Shown here: positions 1 through 10,977 of the stretch, piece by piece | Numbering within the stretch: the stretch's first letter is position 1 | Layout of the letters: each line of letters starts with the position of its first letter | Assembly (NCBI GenBank): GCA_021401465.1 | Contig: JADDMT010000005.1 | Coordinates: forward strand, 1-64,000 | Direction of reading: 5' to 3' | Origin: Teratosphaeria epicoccoides | Lineage: Eukaryota; Ascomycota; Dothideomycetes; Mycosphaerellales; Teratosphaeriaceae | DNA: 64,000 bases | Notes under the pieces: generated by a model | Seen by the model: the letters and a program-made list of their open reading frames with translations, nothing else | Told to the model about the DNA's origin: nothing | Databases searched by the model: none | Translations under genes and position numbers: made by a program

Positions 1-327
1 CCCCATCTTGTTCACGGCAAAGAATCCGTCAGCTTCCTTCTAGCACATAAATTCCGGATCGCGGCCAGGCTGACACGGCTTCCTAACTTCACTTCTCTTG
101 TCCAAGTCCCCTCTACCTGTCCAAGTCCACTTCACTTCACACTTCTTACGCTCCCCGTTCTCCTGTGCCTATAGCCCGGCCTCTAGCCGGTCTTGCCGGG
201 TTTCTAGACTCTACTTCGCTTATTTAAGTCTACTTCACTTTCCACCCTTCTTCACTTCACTTCTATTCATCGCCATCCGAGCCATTGTAGGGGCGCTCCT
301 AGGCCCGTGCTAGTGCGTCCCTTGCCA

Positions 328-335
328 TATAAAAA
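328..335 (+). promoter_or_regulatory. TATA-like box upstream of the family A accessory frame
   Basis: The octamer TATAAAAA stands about 200 nt upstream of the ATG at 529, in C/T-rich DNA. It resembles the TATA boxes upstream of the family D accessory frames. Function is inferred from position only. Confidence 0.35.
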
Positions 336-528
336 GCGCCCTTCGCTATCGCTCTTGCTTCCTTTCTCTCACATGCTCACTTAAAACCGTAAGCCCCCCC
401 CTCTTCTTTCTCCTACCCTCTGGCCTTTTCTCCGGGATTCCGGGCGATACTGACTAGAACCAGATAGCCCCTACCATCTACTACGTCGACTGCGCCCTCC
501 GGGGCGTAGATTGCGTCCCCTAATCGGT

Positions 529-1266
529 ATGTTCAGGAGTCCTCGTCGTCGTGCCCGGCTTCAGCTAATGAATCTGCCTAGTCTACCCGAGCCCGCGCCT
601 GCCGGCGCTACGCTAGCAAGCGCCTAAACTGCAAAGCCCTGTACGTGTTGCTTAGTGTCCGCGCAAAATGCTCCGCTAACTCGGCTAGCCCCGCCCTCGC
701 CCACGTCTCCTACGCCTCCTAGACCCGTTCCTAGGACGCCGACAGGTATGAGCCGTTCCCCGGGAGGTTTTGCACGGCTAACATCGCGGCAGCGCCGCCG
801 CGCACAACGACCTGGCGAAGGTCCTCAAGGCCTGGCGGGCCTTAGGGCCTTTGCAGTCGGCGGGTCTGCTGTCCGGGTATGTTCTATTAGTGTCCTCCAG
901 GATTCCGCCGCTAACCTCAAGCAGCGTCGTGGCCTAGGAGGTCATGGGGACCGTGGGTGCCGCCATCGCCTAGCAGGGCCTCCTGCGAGTTCATCCCGTA
1001 CTCCGTGTGTTTCTGCGCGCTAACAGTTCGGAAGGTCCGGGGGCGTTCTACTAGCGCTCACCCTAGGTAGGCGGCGGGAGAACGTTGCCAGTGAGGGCGA
1101 GAGCCCTCGTCGCCGTCAGTCCGGCGCTACTGCCCGGGGTTCCGACCGAGAGGCCGGGGACTCCGACGGCAGCCTAGTCGGCGAGTCTGGGGGGTCCGGC
1201 AAGGGCCCCTCGGGCGACAGGGGGGCTGGCCCCGCCAGTGAGGCCCCTGGTGACAATCCCGCCTGA
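529..1266 (+). pseudogene. Candidate convergent accessory ORF of element A
   Basis: From ATG 529 one frame runs 246 codons to a TGA at 1264-1266, with two in-frame TAA codons (near 607 and at 1021-1023) of the kind RIP makes from CAA. The product would be rich in Arg, Pro, Gly and Ser, with a small Cys group (PCTCC) near residue 50 and an acidic Gly/Ser tail. It lies beyond the 3' end of pol and faces it, the same position as the accessory frames of B and D, with a TATA-like box about 200 nt upstream. The DNA here is very G+C-rich, where long frames arise by chance, and there is no second copy to test against. No family was recognised. Confidence 0.35.
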
Positions 1267-1361
1267 TTGTCGCCGGGGTCCTCCATTCTCGGCACAGGGG
1301 CCCGCGGCCGGGGGGGTTTTTCTTCTTTTCTTTCTTTTGTTGTATAAATAGCTACCTAATG

Positions 1362-4300
1362 TCAATTTTTTTCTCTAACTTTGTCCTTTCCCAAACGCCT
1401 GTACTCCTCGTTACGAATGCTAGACTCCCTTTGTTAGGTCCTGCATCTCGCTTCCTTTTTCTTCTTGTCCTACCTCTCTCTAGGGCCGTCGTTATTCTCC
1501 GCGCTTCCCTAAGCCCGCTCGAAGCGGTCCATTGCTTCGGTGTCTATTAGGTTTTCTAGGGGCTCCCATGTAGGTTTATGGTACCCTGACTATTTCACTA
1601 GGACCTCGCGTCCTCTCCCCCTTCTCTTGTCCCTCGCGCAGAGTATCTCTTCTACTAACCACTCTTCGTGCGACTTAAACAGAAGGGGGTCCGGCTGTTC
1701 GTCGTCGTTCTCCTGCCTAGGCATAGGGTCCTTGCCCGCTAGTCTTAGCAGGTCGGTATAGAACACTAGGTGTATATTGTTCGGGAGCCTAGTCAAGCGG
1801 ATAGAGACCGGTAATAACACCTCGGCTACTGTGTACTTCGCATGCTTGGCGTCTAAGCTTTTCTTGGGTCTCTCTGTAGTGTAGTTCCGTAGATCCAGCT
1901 AGACCTTGTCACCGACTTTATAAATTAGGGCGGGGTTCTGGCGTTTATTAGCGGACTCCTCCTGTTCCTGCGCGGAAGCCGCCATTGTTGCTTGGCAGAT
2001 TCCCGTTATGTCCCGAATCTTTCCCACGAACGTCTTTGCCCTCTCGGCTGCCTTCAACGGGCTAGGCCCTGCGGGGTCCTCGGTTAAAGGTACGGGGCCC
2101 TGTGCTTCGTAGCCATAGGTAGCGAAGAAGGGGCTCATGCTAATTCCCGAATGATACCTCCCGTTTAGCGCCAGTTAAGCCACAGGGAGCCATCGCTTCC
2201 AGTCGGATTGCTCATAGTTAATATAGTTCCGGAGGTACGCTTGTACTTCTTGGTTCAGGCGTTTAGGGCCTCCGTCTGTTTGTAGGTAGTACGCGGAGCT
2301 TAACCGCTAGGACACGCCCATTCCTTTGCAGAAGGTCGTCTAGAAGGTGCTAGTCTAGTTAGTGCCCCGGTCGCTCGTAATAGCCGTCAGCATTCCATGG
2401 TACCGGGCCTAGTAATCCATGAACTTCTCCGCGTACTCCTCGGCTTTCATGCTAGGCATTGCCTGCAAAACCACGTACTTGCATAGGCGATCCTTGATAA
2501 CCCATAGGTATCGACATCCCTCGGAGTCAGGCAAGTCTGTCATGAAGTCCATGGAGATCTCCTAGAAGAATCTGTCGGGAACCGGTAATGGCTTTAGTAG
2601 TCCGTGCTTGTGCTCTCTCTACACTTTGTTGCGACCGCAGTGGTCGCAGTTCCTTAGGAACCGCCGGACATGCTTAGACAGTAACGGCTAGTAGAAGTCG
2701 CGCCCTAGGATCATCGTCGTGGCGTCCCGTCCTGGGTGCCTGTATACCGCAGCGTCGTGCACGGACTGAATGAGCTTCGTCCTAAGCATGTCGTTACTTT
2801 CGTCGTTAGAGTCCGGGGTCTCGCCCCCGGGCTGACTGTCGTTTGCTCCTAGGACCCATAGTTTGTCGCGGTATCGCAGGAAGCCCCTCTTGTCGATCTT
2901 GCAGTCCCCTGCTTGTAGTTTCAGCCTCGCTCCGGCTAGTAGCGCCTAGGAGCCGCTCTTTACTGCTTTTAACACCGTCGAGTACAGCTCGTCTTTCTCT
3001 ACTGTGGCTGTCCATAGGTCATTAAGGGTGCTGTCCTGGAACGGCCCCATAGGCTCCCGGTTAGAGGTTGCGGAGTTAGCGAATTGCTGTTCGTTCTCTA
3101 CGGTAGTAGGTAACAGGCCGATCGGGGTGATCGGTACGACGTCCCTGCTCTTATCCACGGGGTCCGGCCAACTCTCCACGACTTCCAGGTCTAAAAACCT
3201 CCTAAACCGTGATTCCTTATCTTCCGCTCCTAGCGTGTCCTGTTCTCGTCTCGACAGCGCGTCCGGGACTACTCCTTCGGCGCCCGGGCGATATACCAGG
3301 GAAAACTGGAATTGCGCGAGGGTTTCGTACTACCGTATCTGCCGCTCGGACAGCTGTCGCTTGACCATGAAGTACTCCAGGTTTTTGTGGTCCGTGAGAA
3401 TAGTAAAGGGCCTACACGACTTCAGCTCAGGGCCCCAGAACTTCAGACTAGATATCACGGCTAGCATCTCTTTGTCATGGATGTCGTAATTAATCTCCGC
3501 CTTGTTGAGTTTCTGCGAGAAGAAGCCTACTAGTCTCCGGACTCCGTTGTTTTCTTGCAGGAGAGCCGCCCCTAACGCAAACCCGCTGCAGTCGGTCTCT
3601 AAAAAGGTCGGCAGCTCCGGGTTCCATTGAGAAAGGACTAGCGCCAAACAGAACTTCGCTTTCAGCGTTCTAAACGCGGACTCCTCGAGTTCCCCCTAGG
3701 AGAACGGTCTGCCCTTCCCTGTAAGCGCCGTCAAGGGCCCGGCCGTCTTCGAGTAGTTCGGGATAAACATCCTGTAGTAGTTAGCGAAGCCGAGGAATCT
3801 ACGGACTTCCTTTTGTGTTTTTAGTCGCTCCTAGTTACGCATGGCCTCTACCTTTTCTGGCTCGGTCCCCACGCCTTTTCCGTCGGCGTGTATTATGAAC
3901 CCTAGGTACTTGATATCCTTTTTGGCGAACTCGCTCTTCCCGGGGTCAAGGTAGAGGCCCCCGTCCTAGAGCTTCCGGAGTACTCGCGTTACTTTAGCGA
4001 AATGGTCTTCTCGCGAACCGCCACTGTATATGATGACGTCGTCCATGTACGCGGAGGCGCAGTCGTCTAATTCCTCGCGTAGCAGTATGTTGATATATCG
4101 TTAGAACGTTGCCGGAGCCCCGGATAAACCGAACGGACACACTAGCCATTCAAATGAACCGAACCTCGTGCGAAAGGCTGTCTTGTACTCATGGCCTTTT
4201 GCCATACGGATTTAGTGGAAGGCCGACACTACATCTACCTTAGTAAGCCACCGGGCGCCCGTGAGGTTCCTCAAGGTCTCCGGTATTAACGGGAGGGGGT

Positions 4301-5219
4301 ACCTATCTTGCTTTGTGATCGCGTTAAGGGCGCGGTAATCGCAGCAGAACCGGAGCCCTCCCCCTGGCTTCCGGACAAAGAGCACGGGAGCCGCAGCCTC
4401 TAAGTTAGTAGGCCAAATGAATCCCTTCCCTAACAGTTCGTCTAAGGACTTCCTTAAAACCAGTAGTTCCTCCTTCGACATGCCGTACAGGGGCCCCTAC
4501 GGCAGAGCCGGCTAGGATCCGTCTAGTTCTTCGCGGAGTTCGATGCGGTAGTCGATGCCAGGGCGGTATGGCGCTAATTTTTCCGCTTCCCGGCGGCAGA
4601 ACAGCGGAGCCATGTGCTGAAGCTCCGGAGGTAACGCCTTCTTCAACTCGTCTAGCGTCAGATATTCCTTTGCCTTTAAGGCCTCCGCGACATCCGCTGT
4701 CGCGGTCGCGCATACCCGGGTAAAGTTCCCGCGGTCCTCGTATTCTCGGTGGTTCCGTCCTTCGTTTATCCACCGTCCCGCTCTTCCATGCTAATACCGA
4801 CGCCTTTCTGGCGCGGTCCGCACTTTATTGTGAGCCTTCTAGGGGTTCCCTAGTATCAGGGGGAAGGCTAGATCCTTTACTACGTATGCGTACACTAGTT
4901 GCTAGAACCCCTCGATTTCCATCCGGAAGGCGACTACTCCTTCTACCGCGGAGTCTCGCATCGACGCTGTTACGCCCCTCGCTATGCGTGACTCCTTGCT
5001 TATTAAGCTCAAGCCGAGACCTTTTGCTAGGTCTCCGTTAATTGCAGCGTAGCATTAGCACCCTTCATCGATGAGAGCTAATGTCCCGGTATTATTTGCC
5101 AGGACTACATCAGTATAGATCAGGTTCCCGTCCATGGATCCCTTAACTCTCTCCTATCCTTCTGCTAATGTCTCCGTTACTCCCGCTTCCTGACTCCGAG
5201 CGGGAGTCAATCTTTTCCC
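1362..5219 (-). pseudogene. pol: Degenerate pol of element A (protease-RT-RNase H-integrase-chromodomain)
   Basis: Starting at the frameshift site, one frame of about 1285 codons reaches a TGA at 1364-1362 with no frame change. Domains in order: a retropepsin-like segment (LALIDEGC near 5075-5050, with Glu where the family normally has Ser or Thr), reverse transcriptase with YMDD (about 4049-4030), RNase H (ETDCSG and TDHKNLEY, about 3600-3370), integrase with a CxxC half of the HHCC zinc site and a DFMTDLP core start, and a C-terminal chromodomain ending GYHKPTWEPLENL (about 1590-1550). Several TAG codons stand where Trp or Gln is expected. It would copy the element's RNA into DNA and integrate it; the chromodomain is known to direct such elements to chromatin. 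Confidence 0.85.
5179..5219 (-). promoter_or_regulatory. -1 programmed ribosomal frameshift signal, gag/pol junction of A
   Basis: On the minus strand the heptamer GGGAAAA (5219-5213) sits in the gag frame as G GGA AAA, the X XXY YYZ phasing needed for -1 slippage. Five nucleotides further begins a perfect 9-bp stem, ACTCCCGCT with AGCGGGAGT (arms 5207-5199 and 5187-5179), closing an 11-nt loop. The gag frame ends at TGA 5209-5207, and the -1 frame from GGG AAA is exactly the pol frame. Sequence, phase, spacing and the two frames all agree with a retroviral-type frameshift site. Confidence 0.8.
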
Positions 5220-6412
5220 GAGTTGTTCCTCCTGGGTTCCTCTGCCATTCCATCGTCCTCTAGCGATGGCGACACTCTAGTCGTATTGATCCGGGCTAGG
5301 GGTATGGCCGAGGCGTAGGGACACCCCTTAACTTAGTGTCCGGACGCTCCGTAGCGGTAGCACAGGTTATTCTCCCGGCGTTTCTCTCTCTCCGTGGCGT
5401 CTACCCATCTAGCGCGTCGTTTCCCCCCGTTGTTTTGTCGGGGTCCTTTGCCGTCATATCGGTCTCCTGCGGTACGAGTCGGTGCCATGACTGTATCCCT
5501 ATCCGCGTCTATTCGGGATCCGACTCCGGGGTTAGGCACTTGCATGGCAGCCATAGGAATACCTTCGGAGTCCTTGTTCTTGTCTCTTAACTACCTCCTA
5601 TAGGCCGCCTTGAACTGGTCGGTTGCCTCAGAGTTTGTCATGACCCTTTCGACCTCCTCCGCAAACGCGTAGTAGTCCCCCTTGTCTCTCACGTTCGCCG
5701 TGTACATCCTGGCGGGGTTCGAAAACGAATTCTTGAGGTATCCGATCTTCGCGTCATCTGTCTACCGGTCTCCTCCTGCGGACAGCAGGAGTTCGTCGAA
5801 TTCCAGCTAGTGCTCGTGCCATGGTTGGCCTGCCGCGTGTCGGAGGTTCGTGAGCTGTTCCAGAGCTCTCGCCGTCTCGTTGCTGTCCGCGAACACGGCC
5901 TCGAGTTGCGTGAGGAAAGCTTCGGGGTCCTTCGCTCCGTCCGGGCCTCCTTTCTCCCAGAAATGGCGCATCCGGGCGCGCTGGCGAGCGGGGAGGGTGT
6001 CGTAGATCGTGTTCTAGTAATAATCCGCGCCTATCGGGAGTTTTACCCTAGAGCGCGCCCTGAACGAACTCCTAATACGGAGCAGGTAATCCCTGAACGA
6101 TTCGGCTTTTCCGTCCCACGTTAGTAGCCTCCATTCTCGGGGTACTGTCGGTTCTACGACGGAGTTCGCACGCGTTGCTACGGCTAGCGCGTCCGCGAGG
6201 GTCTTCAGTAGCTCCTCTGACAGGACGCCCGGGTTCTGTCGCTGTCGGGACTCCGATTCATTTAACGCGGCCCTCGTGGCTGTCAGCTCGGCCATAATTT
6301 GCTGTTGCTAGGTGTGCATTCCCTCGACGACACGGCGCATTTCTGCCAACGCTTCCTCGTTCGTGGATCCTTCGGACACCAGGGTTAATTGGCTAGGGGA
6401 CGGCCTATCCAT
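5207..6412 (-). pseudogene. gag: Degenerate gag of element A
   Basis: ATG at 6412-6410 opens a frame of 401 codons ending in TGA 5209-5207. The N-terminal part is helical and rich in Ala, Glu and Arg; the middle has the capsid-like stretch WDGKAESFRDYLLRIRSSF (about 6115-6060); the C-terminus is basic and carries a CCHC zinc knuckle at 5362-5321 in which the second Cys reads Tyr and a TAG follows the His. Cys to Tyr (TGC to TAC) and Gln/Trp to TAG are the changes RIP makes. Gag would form the virus-like particle and bind the RNA. The frame then passes to pol by -1 slippage. Confidence 0.75.
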
Positions 6413-6433
6413 GGTGAAATTGATCGTACTTAA

Positions 6434-6593
6434 TGTCACGGGTGAACAGCGTATACACAGGGGTTCATGTGGTATTCAACAAGTACGATGGGGAGAGAAG
6501 GACTATCTGCCAGCTGTCCGGTCTTTTATAGCCGGCTTCGTCAGGGGTCGCACAGGCCCTAGCCTGTGCCAAGACTCAGGGCTTCGCCCTTCA
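6434..6593 (-). repeat. Putative 5' LTR of element A (160 bp)
   Basis: The segment begins TGTCACGG and ends CCTTCACA on the plus strand, so it has TG...CA ends. It lies 21 nt upstream of the gag ATG and contains a TATA box on the minus strand. The partner LTR is not in the window, so the ends rest on the TG/CA rule and on the junction to element B at about 6594. Confidence 0.55.
6523..6530 (-). promoter_or_regulatory. TATA box in the LTR of element A
   Basis: TATAAAAG on the minus strand lies about 110 nt upstream of the gag ATG, where the U3 promoter of an LTR element belongs. Confidence 0.5.
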
Positions 6594-7020
6594 CAACGTT
6601 GCTTTAACCTATAGGACGTACACTTCCTGTTCTAGATCCTTGATAGTAGTGACTATCTCGTTTGAAGTCATAGCACATATTTCGATCTTGCCTAGTATGT
6701 CGTGCACTACAGGTAGAGGTATTAATCTTGAGAGTTCCGGGAACTAGATCCTCTCGTTCTTCTAGTTAAGGTAGGGGTTAGCGTTTCTTAGCTATGGCAA
6801 CCCTAGCACTACATCCGAGCCAGGCAACTCCGTGATGTCGAACTAGATTATCTCTTAGTAGTGTCCTATCCGCAGAGGCATCATCTCGGTCTCCTTGTTA
6901 ACTATTCCTTAGTTGTACGTGACTAGCTTTCTATCGATCGCTTATAGCGAGAAAGCATTCGTCTTTGCCTGTAGCCTTATCTTAGCTGTCCTGGCAAACT
7001 TAGGCGTCATGAAGATTCTA
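6594..7020 (-). mobile_element. Family B fragment (gag/pol junction and protease region)
   Basis: The segment aligns by eye with about 41750-42180 of the full minus-strand B copy, with C/T and G/A differences only where I compared them. It covers the pol start around the protease and has no LTR. It is broken at both sides: at element A on the left, and at a short unassigned stretch (7021-7064) before the C repeat on the right. Confidence 0.7.
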
Positions 7021-7064
7021 GTTAATACTAGACAGCCGAGCTATAGGCTTATTCGGTCGTGCTA

Positions 7065-7230
7065 AGGAGCTAAGCCACACGTGACGCACGTAGGCGCATC
7101 TTATGCGCTTCACGGAAGAATTAAAGAAGGGTAGTAATTAGTTTTTAGACCTTATCCTATCATTAGGAATAGAGGCTCTATACACTACTACATACCTACG
7201 TATCGATTACTAGTCGCATACCATATTAAT
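7065..7230 (+). repeat. 166-bp direct repeat, copy 1 (probable LTR piece of element C)
   Basis: It starts AGGAGCTAAGCC, ends ACCATATTAAT, and recurs at 19223-19388 with the same length and a few transitions. It lies 42 nt upstream of the gag-pol ATG of element C, as an LTR would. The left edge does not start with TG, so it may be a truncated LTR. Confidence 0.5.
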
Positions 7231-7272
7231 TCTAATCACTCTACCCTAGTTGCAGCCTATAGAGTACTCATA

Positions 7273-10200
7273 ATGACCGGTATTCCTGACCCTAGCTAAG
7301 CAGGCTATACGCCTGCTCGTACCTAGCATTAACGCGACGGCTAGCTAGGAGAAGGAGAGGACGCCCGCAGCGTCATAGAGGAAACTAAAGACGAAGAGAT
7401 AGCGCGCCTAGAGAAAGAGTAGGTAGAGCTAGCAAAAGCATAACGCCTATACGATCTGCGAGCCGACGTAGCGCAGCGTAAACGCATGCAGGTAGCAGGC
7501 TTCTAGCAACTAGAAGTAGCCTTAATGACTTCGACGTAATCAGCCGACTCGATAGCTCTAACTATGTGTAATTTAGGCAGCCTACGCCTCGAACTACCCC
7601 CTAAGTTCTCAGGGAAGACCTTGAAAGAAGCAAGGACGTTTATCTGTTACTTAGATAAGGTGTTCGCGTTATTAGGCACAGCCTATAGCGGTTCGCATGC
7701 AAGGATCATATACGCGAGCATGTTCCTTGAGGGAGACATGGCGGACGCCTAGCATAATAGGCATAAAGTAGCTAATTTAGCGCTAGAGTATACGTAGGAG
7801 ATGTTCTGCTAGGAGATAGTAGACGTAGTCGAGGATCCTGCTAATCGCGGGCTAACTGTGGCCTAGTAGTACGAGACTACTAAGCAAGGCGAGAAGCAAA
7901 GTGCTTTATTATTCGTAGCGTATTTAGCTACGCTAGAAGAGCAGATAGAACTATATACCCCTACGTAGCGTAGGCAGCACCTACTCGTAAAGCTACAAGA
8001 TACCTTAAGCGAGGCTATTATAGTGTACTATTAGGCACCTAAGACTAAGGATAAATTAATCTCCCTAGCAACTCGGATTAAGTAGTTAGGAGTAAGAGGC
8101 TTACGTGCTCTACATAAACACACTGCTAGCAAGCATCAAAACTAACGGGACCTAAAGAAGCCTAACAGGGGTGACAGTAAGAAGCCTAGTAGAGACTCTC
8201 GAAGGTTAGCGCTACCTACTTAGAGTAGTAGCGGAGTAGCCGACAAGAATGACAACTGCCATAACTGTAGTAAACCCGGCTATTAGGCGCGGGACTATCG
8301 TGTACTAAAGAGGGAGGCGATAGCCTCTACCTGCAAGGTAGAAACAGTGCAGCTAGCTAAGGCTTGACGCTATGTCCGAGCCTGCCTACCGCATGAGAGG
8401 ATAGTAGTAGTACGTCAGGCAAGGGCTAGTTACTAGTCGAGGAGCCTTTCTATAGCCTCGACTAGAAGCGAAGATGCTTCGGGACTAGACGTAGCCCTAG
8501 TGCCTACAAAGCGCCTAAATGGCGCTGTTGTTGTCGCAGAAGGGGACGAAGTTAAGACAGACATGTTACTTGATAACTACGCAGACATTAACGTCATGTC
8601 TTAAGCTTACGCCTTATAGCATAGGCTTAAGCGAGTCGCAAGCGTGCCTCTTCCTGCTATGGATTCATTCTAGGGGAAGAGAGGCTATTGTTATGGCGCG
8701 TATCGGCTAAAGATCTAGCTAGCAGATAGTACGGGATACGAGAAGCATACGTAGAGCATATTCTACGCCTTAGATATGCCTAGAGCGCTAGTCTTGCTAG
8801 GGCGGCCCTAGAGGCGCTAGTAGGCTATCATTATGCATAGTAACACGGATAAGTAGCGTTATAGCAGCGCACTCTCCGCGGTACGCGTGCTTGACGCTAG
8901 GCGTTTCTATCGGTTATTAAAGACTAAATCCTAGGTGTTTGTAGTCGCTACTAGTAAAACAGCAGGACCGGAACCTCTTCCTAATAAGGTTAAGGACTTC
9001 GCCGACATGTTTACTGACGAAAAGGACGTGACTAAGCTTAGGTACGTTAACAGTGTAGAGTATGCTATCACGTTACAAGATAGCAAGAAGCCGCCTTTTT
9101 GCCCTCTGTATAATCTGTTAGGAGTAGAGCTAAAACTGCTTCGGGAATATCTCGATTAGGCTCTCTAGAATGGTTAGATCTGGCGTAGTACTAGCGAGGC
9201 AGGTGCTCCTATCTTGTTCGTACTAAAGAAGGATAGGACTATGCAACTATATGTAGATTACTATAGGCTAAACAAGATTTTAGTCAAGGATTAATGCCCC
9301 TTGCTGCTTATCGATAAGACTCTTACGCGCCTCGGGCATGTAGCATGGTTCTCTAAGTTAGACTTAAAGGACGCATACTATAGGATCCTGATCAAGGAAG
9401 ATGACTACTAGAAGACTACGTTTCGCACGCGCTATAGTTACTTCGAGTATCTAGTGATGCCTTTTAGGTTAACTAACGCTCTAGCAACCTTTTAAGCGTA
9501 CATTAATCGAGCTCTCGCCGGCCTCGTAGATGTTTGTTACATAGTATATTTAGACGATATCCTGATCTATAGTGACTCACGCGAGGAACATACTTAGCAC
9601 CTGCGCCTAGTATTAGAACGGCTGCGAAAATACGCTCTATACGCTAGCCGAAAGAAGTGCGAGTTCTATACTTACTAGCTAGAGTTCCTAGGCTTCGTCA
9701 TTAACAGCTCAGGTGTGTTAATAGATAAGAGCAAGCTTAGCGTAGTAAAGGAGTAGCCTGTACCTAAGACTCTAAAGCAAGTTTAGAGCTTTCTTAGCTT
9801 TGCTAACTTCTACTAGAGGTTTATTAAGAACTATTCTAAAATAGCCGCGCCGCTTACTGCCATGGCTAAGGGAAAGGGTAGCCCGTTCCTGTAGGGAGAG
9901 GCTAAAGAGGCTACTTTCCGCATGCTTATAGCAGCCTTTACTAGTACTCTAATCCTCTAGCATTATAATCCCGAACTTCTAATCAAGATAGAAATAGATG
10001 CCTCTAGATTCGCCTTAGGCGGCATTCTCTCCTAGCTTGTCGCGGGCGAAGGCACTACTCGCTAGCACCCTATCGCATTCTACTCTTAGAAGTTTACCCT
10101 AGCAGAGTAGAACTACGAGACCTATGACTAAGAGCTGTTAGTAATCGTAGAATGCTTTAAGACGTGGCGCTACTATCTTGAAGGCGCGCTACAGACTATT

Positions 10201-10477
10201 CGCGTACTCTCTAACTATAATAACCTTCGTGGATTCATAGGCGTAAAACAGCTAAACGGCCGCTAAGCTTAGTAGGCTATGTATTTATCGAGGTTCGATT
10301 TTGCTATTAAGCATAATAAGGGAACTAACAACCTAGCTAATAGGCCTTCTTGTCGCGCGGACTACGTACTAACTACGCAGGTAGCAAACATACTCCTCCT
10401 AACCCTAAGAAATAAACTGTCGTTCTAGGGCTAGGAGAGAGAACAAGCCGATAACCCGATTGTTAATCGCATCTAGG
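7273..10477 (+). pseudogene. gag-pol: Degenerate gag-pol of element C, single frame, 3' truncated
   Basis: From ATG 7273 the same frame is open, apart from TAG/TAA codons, for 1068 codons to the truncation. Gag has the stretch LEKE followed by LPPKFSGKTLKEARTF (about 7594-7640), then a CCHC knuckle at 8257-8298 in which the His and last Cys both read Tyr, as RIP would produce. Reverse transcriptase follows (DYYRLN, LDLKDAYY, YLDDILIYS near 9547-9573), then RNase H (EIDASRFALGG, YETYDQELL). There is no frame change between gag and RT, unlike families A and B. It is inactive because of dozens of stops and the lost integrase. Confidence 0.8.
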
Positions 10478-10918
10478 TGTCATAAGTGTCAGGAGTACTA
10501 CGAGTCACAGGATCGTGAGGGTCCTAAGGACTATGAGTTATAAGCATAGTCATAGGAGAAAGGATCTGTCACGTGAGGACAGATCCCTGGATCTATAGGG
10601 TTAGTCTACAGATCTACAGGCCTATAGGGGAGAAGGGATCTGTCACGGGATAACAGACTCTCGGATCTGTAGGGTTAGTCTACAGATCTACAGACACGGA
10701 TCTATTAGGTCTGTTAACAGATCTAACAGAACTGCTCTGTCTCTCTAGTATATAGGGATAGCTTCAGGATAGGCAGTTAGGAGCTTCGTGCTTAATTCAA
10801 TCCCCTTTCCCTAGGGGATAGTTAGTTACAAGGACAATTGCTATTATCGATATTCTTCATAGCTCTACAAGTCTAACACCTAGTTACCTTCCTGCTATCG
10901 GCACCTACCCTTATGACA
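10478..10918 (+). repeat. 5' LTR of B copy 1
   Basis: 441 bp, TG...CA ends, same length as the 3' LTR at 16958-17398. It contains two tandem 74-bp units starting at 10562 and 10636. Each unit holds hairpins such as GGATCTGTC/GACAGATCC and GATCTGTAG/CTACAGATC around the motif TAGGGTTAG. A TATATA-like string lies near 10747. Confidence 0.9.
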
Positions 10919-10977
10919 TTTTAAGCACTACTTCTAAGGAAGCATTAGGGGACTCGTCGAGCGCTTAACGTACGCCT

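Larger units (their letters stand above)
1..6593 (-). mobile_element. Ty3/gypsy chromovirus, family A (left end outside window)
   Basis: Read on the minus strand the order is 5' LTR (6593-6434), gag, -1 frameshift site, then pol with protease, reverse transcriptase, RNase H, integrase and chromodomain, followed by a convergent plus-strand reading frame near the left edge. No second copy of the 160-bp LTR is found at the left, so the 3' LTR probably lies outside the window or is lost. TAG codons replace Trp and Gln codons, a RIP pattern, but the element is richer in G+C and has fewer stops than families B-D. At 6594 it abuts a fragment of family B. Confidence 0.85.
7065..10477 (+). mobile_element. 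Ty3/gypsy element, family C, truncated in pol
   Basis: Leader, gag, reverse transcriptase and RNase H are present in one frame. The element stops exactly at the first base of the LTR of B copy 1 (10478), so B seems to have inserted into it or recombined with it. No integrase of this family is found elsewhere in the window. A repeat of its 5' segment lies at 19223-19388. Confidence 0.75.

Noticed and set aside
10562..10710. CRISPR-like repeat array in the B LTRs
   Set aside because: Just two tandem 74-bp units with palindromes inside a retrotransposon LTR, in a eukaryotic genome, with no cas genes.
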